Source: Grammothele lineata (Eukaryota; Basidiomycota; Agaricomycetes; Polyporales; Polyporaceae). Taken from it: DNA of 64,000 nt. The stretch is from positions 186,001-250,000 of the forward strand of contig NDFF03000050.1 of the NCBI GenBank assembly GCA_002150815.3, read 5' to 3'. Below the pieces are notes generated by a model. That model was not told the DNA's origin and ran no database searches. It worked only from the letters and a program-made list of their open reading frames with translations. A program made the position numbers and the translations under genes. This document shows positions 10,591 to 25,250 of this stretch, in pieces (position 1 is the first letter of the stretch; every line of letters starts with the position of its first letter).

Positions 10591-11963
10591 TATTGCCGTG
10601 GCGAAGCATGAACTAGAGCTTTAGTACGGCTAACAGATAGTAAGTAGAGCTACACACCCGGACATACGAGCTTCAATTTTTGAGTATTACGCTTGGGATT
10701 AGCACTGGGAGGTCTCAAGCGGCGCTCACACGTTGCTGGGCATCGGATTCGTGCGGATGGTCAGTCCTACGGCGTCGTCGAAGTGATACTACTAAGCAAG
10801 CAACGATAGCTCACTCAATGCGAGTGCATAATGTGTCCACAGTAGATCGACACCGGCTGAGCTTCTTGGAGCGCAATTTGGCTTAAGTTGGCGTGTAAAG
10901 TGTGAATGGGGTATAGACGGACGTTTAGCGGAGAGAACATATCATCGCCTGGGACGGGCGCTGTCAGCTTCCTCGCCACACCAACAACATATACAAACAA
11001 AAACGCGTTATGGCAGGAGACGGCGTGCATTCTAAAGTACTTCCACCCTGCATAAGCGTACCCTCCATCCACCTCCTTGACTACGTCGTCCACCTGCGGG
11101 CCTATCAGTATGTCAAGTGCCGTCGCATGGCCTTCACGGAGAATTATGCCTTCCAACCCGTCGAACGACGAACACTCCAACGTTGGCCTTCAAGCTTCAA
11201 GACTTCAAGCTGAAGTTGGAGGAGCCCTATAGTTGACGGGAGACACCGGCAGACGCGATGGTGCTTCCTGGTAGTATGGTTAGTAGTCGGTGATAGGTCT
11301 GCTTGAGTATGTATCGCTAGTCGTCTCCTATTAAAGGTGTTGCTCCTGGTGTACAATTTCAACGGTCTCTCGCGTATGGCATCCACCCTTTGTCCGCTGC
11401 GGTGCATCCATAGCTATGTCAGATGAGACAAACGAACGAGCGCACAAGATGATCCCATCTAATTCAACACTCCCATGAGTGTTCAATCGCGTACGCACAA
11501 CGCCTGTGACCCAGTGCGTCGACTAGTGGGTCTTCAAACGATTCAAGGTGTTCGTATTGGTGGCTTATGGAGTACCGACTCCATAATGGTTGCGCGTAGG
11601 GTACTGGCTACATTCCGCCGCTACTGCGTTTTTCCAACTTGCAGTAGAAGGCCCACGAAACGGTCCTAGGATTCCGCGTTCCCGAGATCAACTTTCGAAG
11701 CTCAAAGTCTCACCACCTGCGGTTACTATACGCACGGTCCACCCAGGCTGTTTGCAAACTTCCCGTCAACGCAGCACACATGGTAGGCGGATTGACAGAT
11801 CGCGCCCATCACAACGCTAATAGGCACGTCCAGATGACCACTTTGAGTCACCTGTCAGCTGGGACCCTGTCCTGGTACCGAGGTATATCACCCTCATATA
11901 TGAAGCTCAGGCACATTCGCGTAGAAGCTCCCAGTCTTCGTCCAGCTACGACCGGCGAGCACG
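10591..11963. other. Intergenic DNA, no gene supported
   Basis: About 1.4 kb with only short frames lacking family features. It includes the 5' flank of the downstream GMC gene; I see no clear TATA box or other defined element. Confidence 0.5.
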
Positions 11964-14385
<2,422 letters not shown>

Positions 14386-14545
14386 CGCCTGGCATAAGTT
14401 CGTGCGCGATGACAGATGCTCGCTTGGTGATTATGATATACTACCGCTGGAATTAATGACGATGCGCCATCCTGTTCAATCCCTCAGCTGTCTATATCCA
14501 AGCCAATCTACATCTTCCCTCGTCTGCTAATGTCCACTAGGCGTG

Positions 14546-16297
14546 CTATAGGGGAGGTAATCCGTAACCCCCCGCCAACCCTTCTTCGCCCAGCCTCCAA
14601 TACCTTTCCGCGTCAGTCACGTGCCACATCTCCTTCATCTCAAACGCGAGCGCACAGACTTCTAGCGGGGCGCAGATCTCGACGTTCTCGACGCACCCAT
14701 GCGAGAACGTGCGGGCCTGCTTAACGGTGTCTGCGTCAGGGGGGTAGGGTAGCTCGACGCGCACTGTCCCCACCGCGCATCCCGCTTGCGCCCGTGCGCT
14801 TAGTGCCTGCGCGAGTGAGTCGAGTGCGGATATGCAGGCGCCCGTGCCTGGACTCGCGAGAGTGGAGGCGGGGAGAGAGCAAGTGATGAGGAGCGCGTTC
14901 AATTGGGGCGCAGAGCCTGGCGCGGTGAGCGCAGCGCAGAGCGCGCCCATCGATGACGCGCCATCGTCTTCATCCTCATCTGCGTCCGCGGGCACAACCT
15001 CAGTATCGTCATGCGGGGGCCGTGAGCTGGGCGAGAGAGCAAGAAATGCATGCAAATCGAGGAGTGCGGGGAGGTGGCGCAGCGTTTCCGCCAGATCGAC
15101 ACCTGGAGGAGCCTGCGCGCGCGGGTAGACGAGCACGCGGAGCGAGGTGATGTGCGCGGAGGAGAGGAGGGGATGCAGCGTGGAAAGCCATGCGTAGGCG
15201 GGAGATGTAGGGGATGCGGGGTAGAGGTGCGCCCCGATCCACACCCCAGATGTAGGAGATGATGGCGACGGGGAATGCGATGTGGAGATTAAGGAGGTGG
15301 GTGCGCGACTGGTCGCGACAGCGAGGAAGCGCGAGGCGTGCACAGTGAGGTCGAGATGTGTAGCCGCGGTGAGCGCGTTGAGGGGAGGCGGGAAAGGGTG
15401 CTCGGAGGGAACGTCATCCATGTAGCCATCGAGTCGGATTAGAACGTTCTCGGGTAGGACAAGTCCCTCCATGATCTCGGCAACGGCGTCAGTCGTGCAA
15501 GAATACATCGCGAGTGAACGGAGGTGCTTGAGATGAACAACCTCTTCGCGCGCGACATGTCCTAAAGAATCATGAAGGACATTCGTCAAGTGCGAAATGT
15601 GGAGGATCTCGATCTTGGGGGCGCCCTCCAGAACAGAGAGGATGTCGGAGATGGAGAACCGGACAAACAACGGATCAAAGCGGAGATAGAGGTGTGTCAT
15701 TTGCGGAAACGTCGTCGTCGCTGGGAGCCAATTCACAACAGGTGCGATCGCGAGCGCCTTGAGCGTTGCAGACGTGCATTCTAGGAGGTTCGTGCGCGCG
15801 GCGGGCTCGCGGCGCGGCTTGGCCTTAAGCTTCGTGGAGATCGTGACGCATTCGAGCGTGTCGAGGCATCTCGGCCAAAACCGCTCCAAGTCGGCCCGGT
15901 TGATGAGCGCGACGAGGTCGAGTCGGCGAATACAGGTATGATATCGCTGAAGGAGGTCAAGGAAGGGCGCTTGATCGCGCGCGCACTTCAGATCGAATGT
16001 GCTCACGTGGACGGCGGAAGGGAAAGGGCGAGAGCGCTCTAAGATCGTCTGAAATCGTTCGGGCGGTCCCAAATTAACTGGCGCCGTCCACAGATTCGGA
16101 GCTGCAAGGACAACGTGGCGCCAATACTGGCATACGTGTGTGAAGTGGATGAGGTCCACCCGAGAGACACGCCGTCTGTGCTGCGAAGGAAGAGTCACGA
16201 GGTCGTCTATGCTGGCTACGTCTTCTTCGGCTGCAAGCTTGAAAGTCTCTATGAGGAGCTCCGGTGGAAGTCTATTGACGCATACGAATGTGTTCAT
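14546..16297 (-). CDS. F-box protein, divergent type, intronless
   Basis: A single open frame; the ATG at 16297 gives 583 aa. It was chosen because the F-box follows at once (RLPPELLIETFKLAAEED, then HVCQYWRHVVLAAPNLWTAP). This is the common basidiomycete F-box-like type and differs from the five related F-box/LRR genes in this window. The rest carries weak leucine-rich repeats (for example LKALAIAPVVNWLPATTTFP and LKHLRSLAMYSC). A serine/proline-rich linker lies near residues 345-370, and an acidic patch (ADADEDEDDG) lies further on. It is probably an SCF adaptor with unknown targets. The frame extends 18 codons further upstream to another ATG at 16351, so the start is not certain. Confidence 0.78.
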   Translation of the reverse strand: MNTFVCVNRLPPELLIETFKLAAEEDVASIDDLVTLPSQHRRRVSRVDLIHFTHVCQYWRHVVLAAPNLWTAPVNLGPPERFQTILERSRPFPSAVHVSTFDLKCARDQAPFLDLLQRYHTCIRRLDLVALINRADLERFWPRCLDTLECVTISTKLKAKPRREPAARTNLLECTSATLKALAIAPVVNWLPATTTFPQMTHLYLRFDPLFVRFSISDILSVLEGAPKIEILHISHLTNVLHDSLGHVAREEVVHLKHLRSLAMYSCTTDAVAEIMEGLVLPENVLIRLDGYMDDVPSEHPFPPPLNALTAATHLDLTVHASRFLAVATSRAPTSLISTSHSPSPSSPTSGVWIGAHLYPASPTSPAYAWLSTLHPLLSSAHITSLRVLVYPRAQAPPGVDLAETLRHLPALLDLHAFLALSPSSRPPHDDTEVVPADADEDEDDGASSMGALCAALTAPGSAPQLNALLITCSLPASTLASPGTGACISALDSLAQALSARAQAGCAVGTVRVELPYPPDADTVKQARTFSHGCVENVEICAPLEVCALAFEMKEMWHVTDAERYWRLGEEGLAGGYGLPPL

Positions 16298-17953
16298 CCT
16301 GCTGTAGATCATGACGAGGATGGCGCGGATGTCGAACGCGGCGGAATACAACTGTCCGAAGGAGTATGCAATAAGCCAGTCTGCAAGCGTATGTCATATT
16401 ATGCTATGACCACATACGCTGACGAAAATGACAGGTGAACGAGCGGTCAGATCATGACCAAAGTCCAGGGCGGGCGGGCGGGCTACGTACCTCATCGAAT
16501 CGCCATCATCGCGGAGTGCGGATTTCAGATCGTGGATACAAGTTGGAACACTCCGTCCGGGCTGACATACACCGAGAGACATCGAGATTGCTGGGAAATG
16601 ACCCATGAAGGCAACGTCAAGATTCAACACGGTTGCAGAGCGTCATGTCAAGCATGATACTTGCCTGTCCTGGGAGACGAGAGCTTCGCCTGTTTATTCT
16701 ATGTAAAACGTCTCTCGGAGAAACTCTGGGAAAGGACTCCTGGAGATTAGAGTAACCAACGAGTTCTAGAGGGAGAGTGAAGGAGTGTGCGGAGGACCGC
16801 ACATCAGCTTTTCAGTGCGGTGGCTCGTGGTAACTCCAGCCAGTTCCACTGAGAAGTCTGCATCGAGCAACCTCGAGAGTATCGCTCGCCGGCTGGGGTC
16901 ATGCCACTAGCGGCGAGCCACCGCGATGTGGAAAGCCTGATCGACGTGACGTATGGGACACATTAAGCGCTATGCGATGGGTTCGCTCAAATGAGTACGT
17001 ACGCAACGACATTTGTGAATTGTATCTTCTTCTCGCCCATGTCGACATTTCTCATAAAGCTCGCGGCGACGAGATTGGGTCGTCCACCTCGGGATATACG
17101 CGTGTTCACTGTCGAGGCTCGTTGGATGGAAGGTCCGGGTCTTTTGGCTGCCGTCGAGGAGAGTCCAATCTTACTGCACGCGTACGGCACGTAGGCGTAT
17201 ATGCAACAACCGGCTTTATGGTAAGATGTTTGCTTTCCTTCACGAGACGATGGGATGAGGTGTGAGACAGAGCCCGAAACGGTGACAGTAGGCTCAGGTT
17301 CAAGTTGAAGACATGCAGACTTTAGCGCCGGTCCCTAGAAAGTTTCGCGCGTGGCTTCGACAGGCAGGTCTTTCCCACGGGCGTTCCAGGCAACCGGCCG
17401 ACGCAGCGGCGCCATCATTTGCTAACCGTGGTGACCTTGGTACTGAGCCTTACGGTCCCCCAGGCTATGTACGACGAGAACTCTGAGGACGATCACTATA
17501 TTGTGAGTTTCTGTACGCTGATTACTATGTCACGCTCAGCTCTCACTGAATCTCTTGCCTTCTGCACAGCAGGCATCATCACACGTGAACGCGCGAACTT
17601 CCACCACCGCGAGGACAATGATCACCTGGCCCGGCACGCTTTGTGTTTAGCCTTCTAGCTTACCTCTTTCAAGATCCCAGTGGTGGCATGTGCCCACCGG
17701 CGCGGTCACGACGATGCCGAGGTTTTGAATCCGTGCCCACCTGATGAGGCAAGTACCTCGTGAATCAATGCCGTGTGCATCGACCATTCACCAACAGGTG
17801 CGACCGCGTGTCTACTCCACAGCACGAAGCTCCCTCTTACGACGCATGACGTCCTTGACGGTCGTGCTCACTAGCATATATGTGCGGCGTGGGTCTTGGG
17901 CATCGACTTTCTCCGCCCTACCCTCCTGCGGTTTCCCCATCACAAGTCACCCC
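16298..17953. other. Intergenic DNA, no gene supported
   Basis: Several short overlapping frames on both strands (for example plus-strand frames near 16991-17194 and 17419-17658) have no recognisable domain and no consistent splice structure. The last few hundred bases are the promoter side of the secreted-protein gene at 17954. Confidence 0.5.
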
Positions 17954-18722
17954 ATGCATCTCTCCGCGACGCTCTTCTCTGCGATTGCACTCTTTGGAGC
18001 CGCAGCATCTGGAGTGACCGTTGTGTCTACCCCTTCGACACGGTGCGCTACCGAAACAATCGCATCGACCACGTTCATCGGCGCGGACAAGAACGTCAAG
18101 CTCGTCACCTCTCACTGTGACGACGAACCAATTATCGACGCCAACGGGAGATATGTACCCGTAGGGTCGATCGAGAAGCGGCAGAGCTCTAACGTTTGCG
18201 GTGCAGAGTGTGCGTCCTCATCTTTATTCGTTAACCGAATTTAGACTGAGAGGTGTGATTACGCTGCGGATAGGCGACACGCACTGCTGGTCCGCGTCGA
18301 GTGGCGCCGCGAATGTGTCAGACTGTTCCGTCATCGCAGGAGCGCTCCTCTACGAGAGCCAGAACACCGGTGCACTCTTCAACGTCTCAGCGTTTGGTGT
18401 ATGTGTATCTCCTTCCCACCCCTTCCTGTCGTCAAGTAGCCTCACGACGCCACAGACGGACACGAACAAGGTGACGATGCAATACGGTACATGCCTCACC
18501 TATTTCCTCAACCAGGACTTCAATTCGCTCACGTATTGCTATACCGAGTGGGTACGTGCTACGTTTTCGTCTCTCGTCACGCCATCACATCGCTCACTCA
18601 TGGCCGTGTATGTGCGCGCCCAGGCGAACCTCGTCAACTGGCTCTCGTCGGACTGCTCAGCTGCGAACGGAGCCAACGGTGGCTTGTGCGTCGCATCTGA
18701 TCAGCGGTGGTACGTCCAGTGA
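17954..18722 (+). CDS. Small secreted cysteine-containing protein with Kex2-type site
   Basis: Exons 17954-18209, 18274-18398, 18456-18551 and 18624-18722 give 191 aa. The start was chosen at the ATG that begins a clear signal peptide (MHLSATLFSAIALFGAAASG). A propeptide-like segment ends in EKR, a Kex2-type dibasic site (about residue 77). The mature part starts QSSNVCGAECDTHCW and has about eleven cysteines, plus ADC-like and YGTC motifs (NVSDCSVIAGALL ... VTMQYGTCLTYF), and ends GGLCVASDQRWYVQ. The DC...YGTC pattern loosely recalls Hce2/Ecp2-type secreted fungal proteins, but I cannot assign a family. There are two candidate N-glycosylation sites (NVS). Role unknown: it could be an effector-like, antimicrobial or cell-wall protein. 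Confidence 0.82.
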
Positions 18723-18963
18723 GTATCCCCGCACCCTCGCTCCCCTTATGTGCCTCTGAGACGTTTCGTTGACTGTGGCGTTCCGTGGGTGTAGGCAGCA
18801 GCATGCATAACGAGCTTTCGTAAATGTGTTTCCCGTCGGATGTAACGTACGGGTTACTCGCGATATTGTCGTCGTGCAACGTATTTGTGTATCCTCAGAA
18901 GCAGTCGCTGAGGCTGTAAAGGCATGAGGGTATCGATCTCACATAGCACGCAACCGCCCCTGC

Positions 18964-20702
18964 TCACCATAAGCCATATTGTGCTTCGGCGGTGTCGTCG
19001 AGCAACTGTTCAACTTGCACAGTGTCGTCTTTGCCTCGGCATACTCTCCAACTGCACCAGATCGCGTCGCTGTCGCTCGTTTCGAGGAACGAAATCAACT
19101 CCAATGATCTACCAAGCTTCCCTGCCAGTGTATTAGCGGCACCGTGATATACGGGAGATGCCCAGTGCTCCTCCTCGCATGCGCCCTTGCAAACATATGT
19201 GTCAGTTTCCAGCTTGAAGCGTCGAGTGACAGTTTCGTCGTGGTACGTCTGCCAATATCGTCGCGGCCAATCGAGGTGTAACCGAAGCACGCGTAGGTCG
19301 GGCATCCGTGAGAGTACGTGCCCAATCTGGTCCTGCAATGTGTATGTAGAAAACGCCGCTGCTAGAAAAGAAGGTGGACTCACTATGGGTGGATCGCTGC
19401 GGTGCGTTCTATCTTCCTGATACCAATGTATCTGCAGCACGTGCAGCTTAGGAAATCTCTCCACCACGTATCTCAATACATCGAACTCCGTGCCGTCCAT
19501 ACGAAATTCGACTCCCAGTCGCTCTAGTTGCGATGTGGGGCACCGATGCAGCACATGGAGCACCTCCGATGCCGTGATAAGCCGACTTCGCCACCGGCCT
19601 CGATGTACGCCGCATGCTAGTTTGTAGTCTTCCAAATCGTACAGGTATTCGCGAGGGTAGTGCCGCAATGACAGAGCGCATAATGACGCCGGAAGGTGGC
19701 TGAATAAGGTATCATCAGGATCAGGTTGGCTGAGCGTGAGTCGCTCGAGCATGGTCCACGGATACACGGCGTCATACCCCGCAGGCCAGATCGCCTGTGG
19801 TCCAGCCGCCGTCGGATCTGCAAGGTCAAGGACGAGCTCACGGAGACCGGGCATACGCGAGAGAAGAGCGATGTATGGAAGGCGCATATCTGGAGAGAAC
19901 TGACGCTCTCCGGACAGATGGAGAATGCGCAATTGGGGCCAGTGCTGTGCATGTAGGATGTGCAGAGACAAGTGCTCTGTGACGACGCGGAGTCGCCGGA
20001 GAGTCTCGTGAGTCTCGTTAAGAAGATAGGTTAACAGACCTCTTTGGGCATCGGTCACCCGAGGAAGGCGGAAGAGAGACTGGGTGTAAGAGAGATCTGT
20101 GAGGCCTGAGATATTGAGGAGATGGGGACTGGGAGGTTTCCAGTCCTTATGGTCGAATGACGTCCCAGCAATGCAGAGTTTGCGGAGGTGGGGAAGGGTG
20201 ACTATCGAGCTAATGAAGTACCATGAGAGCGATACGTTGCTGCGATACTCGGAGGGCAGAACATTCAATACGACCGAATGGAGGTGAGGCATCCGGCGGA
20301 GAGCGCCGGGGAGAAACTTTGTCTCCACAAGGGTAGGATCCTCGCCAGGGTCGGGGAGAGGAAGAGCAAAGCGTAAATCTAGTACAAGAAACCTATTGGG
20401 AAGTTAGATTCTGTACGAGCGACTCTAATACCGACGCTGACTGACTGTATGTGCGGCCACAATAATTCGGGAGGGAACTCCCGACTGGGTGTTTCGCATG
20501 TTTCAAACTTGTCCCAGTGGAATAAGATGTAGCATTTCCTGAACAGTATCGGCAAGCAGAGTTCATGGAAATGTCTGCACGTTGAAGACAAATTTTTGAG
20601 CTCTTGAGCCTGTACCTCAGCGAGGATGAGTGATATGATGTCGTAATTGACAGCAGTCAGCGTAGAGACGCTGAGCCTGCCAAGGAGTTCTCTCAGTATC
20701 AT
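18964..20702 (-). CDS. F-box/LRR-like protein, paralogue 3
   Basis: First exon from the ATG at 20702: MILRELLGRLSVSTLTAVNY, then the F-box core with LKNLSSTCRHFHELCLPILF and the paralogue landmark LLWPHIQSVSV. An intron near 20.35-20.45 kb leads to a long exon of degenerate leucine-rich repeats with landmarks shared across the family (HWPQLRILHLSGER; GPQAIWPAGYD; LPASLCALSLRHYPREY). A probable 51-nt intron at 19333-19383 (GTGAGT...TTGCAG) is a multiple of three and open, so both spliced and retained forms would translate. It is a predicted SCF adaptor with unknown targets, and it diverges most in its N-terminal part. Confidence 0.7.
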
Positions 20703-21722
20703 TGAGAAAATATGACAGTACTTGCGCGCGCACTCACTCGTTGGGCGAAACTCCCGCGAAATCTTGCTGGGACGACATAAGTAAACAGAGGCGAATGACA
20801 CGGCCACAGCGAAGCCGCGTCAGCAATATTCCTCCGGCTGCGACGGCCCGAATGGGCCGGGCGCGGAACTCCGACAACCGCTGCCAGTGACTGCGCTCAT
20901 GCCGCAACTTCCACTGGCATCGACTCGGACAGGCTAAGCCCTCGAGTCCTGCTTCTTCGTCTTTGCCAACTTGGCTTTCTCTGCTTCCTCATGCTCTCCC
21001 CCCCTCCTCCCCTCGCCTCTCCTGCCGTTTGGGACATCTTTGGTATGAGTACTTGCTACGGCGTCAAGCGTGCCAATGCTTCAGGCGCCCGAACTCGCCT
21101 CCTCCCCTGCCATGACGCGTGGGGGCGTCATCCGCAAACAGGATGATTCAACATCGACAATGAGAACGACTACTCTTCTCTTATTCCTCTGCTGCCACGA
21201 CACCCTTGGCATTCAGTCTCGCCTCGAATCGTGTCTTGCCTGTCCGGCTCGATCGCGCGGCGGCCATCCCGGCGCCGCACGAAGTAAGTACACTCGACCG
21301 GGCTGCTCGTGGTCTCGCGATCATGATTTGACCATGACGGGCGCAGCGAACTTCGAGCGGGAGCCCGTGCCGGCGTCTGAGCATCTCGCGCATTGCTCGG
21401 GCGCACCCCTTCCGTAGCGGCTGAGAAAGCGCGGGTGTACGCGAACGCGCCGTTCAAAGTTCTCTACTGACACTGCATCGATACCGTACGTATCTGGGAC
21501 ATCCTTTGCCATCATCCTTAATACAGGACGTGAGCTACGTGCATTCGTGTCCGGGAGAATGTTTTCACTATGAATGATTTCATCAGGAGTCTGCGAATGT
21601 ACGTATCAAAATAATGTTCTGAGCCTCGGAAAGAAGCGAAGGTAGTATTTCTGGTGACCGGAATTGGTAACACAAGAACCATAGAACTGTACTATTAACG
21701 TACCCAGTGTACTTATTCTCGA
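20703..21722. other. Intergenic DNA, no gene supported
   Basis: About 1 kb between two F-box paralogues. Overlapping short frames on both strands, for example 21070-21417, show no motif, and no conserved element is recognised. Confidence 0.5.
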
Positions 21723-23499
21723 TCAATCCTGTAGAATTCTCAGCGAGCGCAGGTGCAGAATCCTGTGGGACCCAACATACCTAATATCGCAGTCCCCAAC
21801 CGAAAATCCTGCAGTTCCGTCCCCGCGTGTAGTGTTTTCGCGAATGATATCAAATACCATCCATGCAGGTAGCTCCGAACTCGTCGAGAGGAACTCGATA
21901 CATGTAAGGCTCTCCGAGAGATGCGAAGCAAAGAGCCCCGCCACCTCTGACAGTATTTGTGAATCGGGCATGTATAGTTGCGAGACATCTCCGTCAGGAG
22001 GAATGTAGTCGAGGTCGTAATTAGTACGGAGAATGCGAATGAATTTGAGGGGAGACAGCGCAGTTGCGAACCATTTCTTTACGTTCCGCATGTGAGTATC
22101 CGCAGCATCGGTACGTATGTAGTCTGACGACGTACCGTAGAGTGAATGGATACATCATTATTCCGATTGCGATGAATTTCGAGCTTCTCCAGCTGGTGTA
22201 AGGAAGAAACCCAACCCAAAAGGGCCTCTTCATTTTCGTCAACTTGATATTCAAGATCGAGAGCGGTGAGTTGGTGCGTCAGACAAGAACGCACGATTCC
22301 GTTCATCTGTGATGCCGTCAACAGAGGAGTGTGCCAGCATACCTGCGATCGGAGGAATCTCGAATGTCTCCATTTCACGCTGGCCTTGAGGGCGGTGTGG
22401 CGTGGATAGCAGCGAAGAGATAGAGATTCGAGGTCGCGTGGAAGATGACACCAAAGCATGTCTTCTGGATGGGGATGCGTTACGGTCAAATGCTTGAGAT
22501 TAGGCCAAGGGAATGAAGCATAGAGTCCGAGAGGCCAAACAGCCTGAGGCGGCAACAAAGCCGGATTGGCAAGAAGGAGATGGAGGGACCGAAGCTTGGG
22601 CATACGTGCAAGCGTGCTGATGAGAGGCAGGACGGGCGCCCTCGCGCGCTCGCCATATAGAATGAGAGAACGTAAACGGGGCCAGTCATTCCGACGGAGT
22701 TCCTCCATAGGAGCGTTCTCAACTGGAAGCTCCAACTCCTCGAGAGTCGCACTGAAAGCGGGAATGACTGTGGCGAGTAGAATGGCCTCCGTAGCATAAG
22801 AACGCGGCTGGAGTCGACGCTCGTCTATGATGTATTTGAACGAAACCATCTGTGATGATATCAAGTTGGTTGGTAATTGGGGAGTGATATCGTTGACATG
22901 GTATAAGCACCCTATTTGCTCGAAATTTTGAACCCGAGGTGCAGCGAGAAGCGCGAATAGCACTGGGAGCGGGACACCGGTTTTTAGAAGACCTGATCCC
23001 ATATCGCCAGAGCGAAGGTCAATGAGAACCGTATGCAAGGAAGTTAGGAGCGGTAGCACGTCCGCTAAGAATCTTCCGGCCTTTACTTCGTCGCTGGTGG
23101 GCGGTTGCTGAGTGGGCCCGAAATCCCACTCGACGGGTGAGCTGCCACGCAGGACCGGCTTCTCTCTGCAGAAGAGTCCACGGAAAGCGAGTATGCTGAC
23201 ACTCCATAGTCAGATTCGTGTACAATGCATACGTTTATATCCGAAGATGTTACGCACCGCACGTGGGGCCACAGGTTCTCGGGAATGAATTGCGCCTGCC
23301 CATGCGGCAGCAGTCTGGACTTGATGGCACACTTGTGGAACAGATGTTCCATGCAAAGACCTCTGATCCACTTGCAGGTCAAGGACAAAGATTTCAGATG
23401 GCATTGGGGATGAAGCTCATCGATTATTACGCGAAGCGAGTCGTCGTCGAGTCGTCGTAGGTTGCCCCGACCACTGCTGCCATTCACTACTCCCAACAT
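21723..23499 (-). CDS. F-box/LRR-like protein, paralogue 4
   Basis: The ATG at 23499 starts MLGVVNGSSGRGNLRRLDDD. The F-box core continues SLRVIIDEL and LKSLSLTCKWIRGLCMEHLF, ending in the landmark ENLWPHVR. An intron (GTGCGT...CTGCAG) follows at the family-conserved place. The next exon reads EKPVLRGSSPVEWDFGPTQQ, then degenerate LRRs with ELPVENAPMEELRRNDWPRL and PPQAVWPLG. A last intron near 22.07-22.14 kb precedes the C-terminal block that begins NVKKWFATALSPLKFIRILR and ends HLRSLRILQD. It is most similar in layout to paralogue 5. It is a predicted SCF substrate adaptor; nothing in the sequence points to a target. Confidence 0.74.
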
Positions 23500-23974
23500 G
23501 TAGATCTGATGATGTAGTGAAAGACTAGTTACACGAGCAGCAGAACTGTAGTGAGGAAATGCGCTCACGATGGGCGGATATAGGGAGAGATCTCCTGTAC
23601 TTTGCAATGTAGAATGTGGCGACGGTTGCCAAGTTCGCTCACAACAGCGCGCGCTCATTCATGGATTGCTTACGATATATAGGCCACGCGTTGATTAACA
23701 CTCCGAACTAGTACCAGGTATAAACAATCGCCTCACGCCACTCATTGTTCCGCGAGGAAAAGCCCGGACCAGACCCTCGCTAGAACTCTCGAGTTGGTCT
23801 CAGACTTGTGCGCACAGACTAGCGGAGCCTTGAGGAGACCATACACGATGTCATTTGTGATGGCGTCTCAGCCTCCTTGCCAGGAGCGAGCACCTTACAA
23901 CTATCGCTCTCAAACACGGTGTCCGTTAGTACACAGATATTTCGAGCCGTCATCAATCGGTGATGAAGACCAGA
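23500..23974. other. Intergenic DNA, no gene supported
   Basis: 5' flank of F-box paralogue 4 and 3' flank of the dehalogenase gene. No defined element is visible. Confidence 0.5.
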
Positions 23975-25073
23975 TCAAGGGATTTCCTCAAAAGAGTCGA
24001 CGACAACATCAACCTCCCCTCCCTCGGCCTTGCTCGTCACCTGTGCGCGCAAGTCGCCGTCTTCCGTCGGACGCCGCACATACACCGTCTTCATCCCGAG
24101 TGAAGCTGCAGCACGTAGGTCGTGTACATGTGCCGCCACCATCGCGCACTTCTCCGGAGGAAGCTCGAGGTGTTTCATCCCGCCTAGGTATACCTTGGGG
24201 TTCCTGTGTCGGGGCAGGGGTGAGGTGGGTTTATGATCCCTGTCATCTCAGCACGCACGTTTTGTACGAGCCTAGGAGTTCGCCGGAGAACACGACGTCC
24301 CAAGGGAGGTCTGCATGCTTCGCCTGGACGTACGAGGCAACAATCAGAAGACTGCGGTGAACACATCATGGTTCACTCCGGACTTACCATGTCAACGAGG
24401 AGCCGGACGTTGCCATTCGACAGCGTACAGATGATCGCTTTCTTCTTCAGGCTGCGCAGCCCAGCGCTGCTGTCCGGCCATCCTGTTGACACACGTCACC
24501 GTAGGTCAGTTCGACCTCATTATATCAGCAAAAATGAGGAGACGTACCATCAAGCTTGTGCCATAGGCCGACGAGTGTCTTCCTTTCGACATCGCGGTAG
24601 TGTGGGGCGATGTGCGACCACCTCGGAGAAGCGAGCATGCTGTCCAAGATCTAGATCGCGATGGGCATATTCACAGTCAGTGTTATGCAGAGCGCGACTT
24701 GAATACGCTCACAAACCTCCCGAAACATGATATCGGCATTGTTTGAGCCCGGCCCTCCAGTCGCCACGCGGTGGCTAAGGTAGAAGACGACTCAGATGAG
24801 CATTTCAGATACCGGCGGGAGGATGGTGCAATACGTGTATTCCCTATACCCCGCGCGCCACTCCAGCGCAAACGCTCCCCAGTCTGATAAGAAAGTTGAT
24901 GAACATATGAAGGGGATGAAACTTGAATGTGCAAACCCACCTTGCTCCTTGGCCTCGGAAGGGGCGCACGCCTCCAATCCCCTGGTGACGCTTCCGTACC
25001 AATCCACCACCGTGCCGAACACGTCGAAAAGATACGCTTCAACACCCACTAGAGGATCTCCTTGTGATATCAT
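23975..25073 (-). CDS. Haloacid dehalogenase-type (HAD) hydrolase
   Basis: L-2-haloacid dehalogenase-like member of the HAD superfamily. Exons (minus strand): 25073-24941, 24883-24835, 24774-24717, 24650-24548, 24482-24388, 24323-24259, 24203-23975; 243 aa. Motif I is YLFDVFGTVVDW with the nucleophilic Asp. The core reads WGAFALEWRAGYREYTHRVA, ILDSMLASPRWSHIAPHY and GLWHKLDGWPDSSAGL. Motif II is TLSNGN, the motif III region is GSYKTNPK, and motif IV is MVAAHVHDLRAAASLGMKT. All catalytic landmarks are intact. Family members remove halide from 2-haloacids, but many fungal homologues have unknown natural substrates. It lies downstream of a dead SSZ1 copy, and its first exon is duplicated as a stub at 37.9 kb, beside the live SSZ1. 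Confidence 0.88.
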
Positions 25074-25250
25074 TGCTTGTCTTCGGGGACGGAGATGATC
25101 GACGGTGGCGAGATGGGTATGAGGATGTTACGGACGGACCGCGATGTGTCATTGCACACGGAAGCCCGACGGGGGAGATCCCGCGCGGAGCCACGGACGA
25201 AAATGGTACACTGGGAACACACCTATAGAGAACGTATAGAGCGAGCTCAA

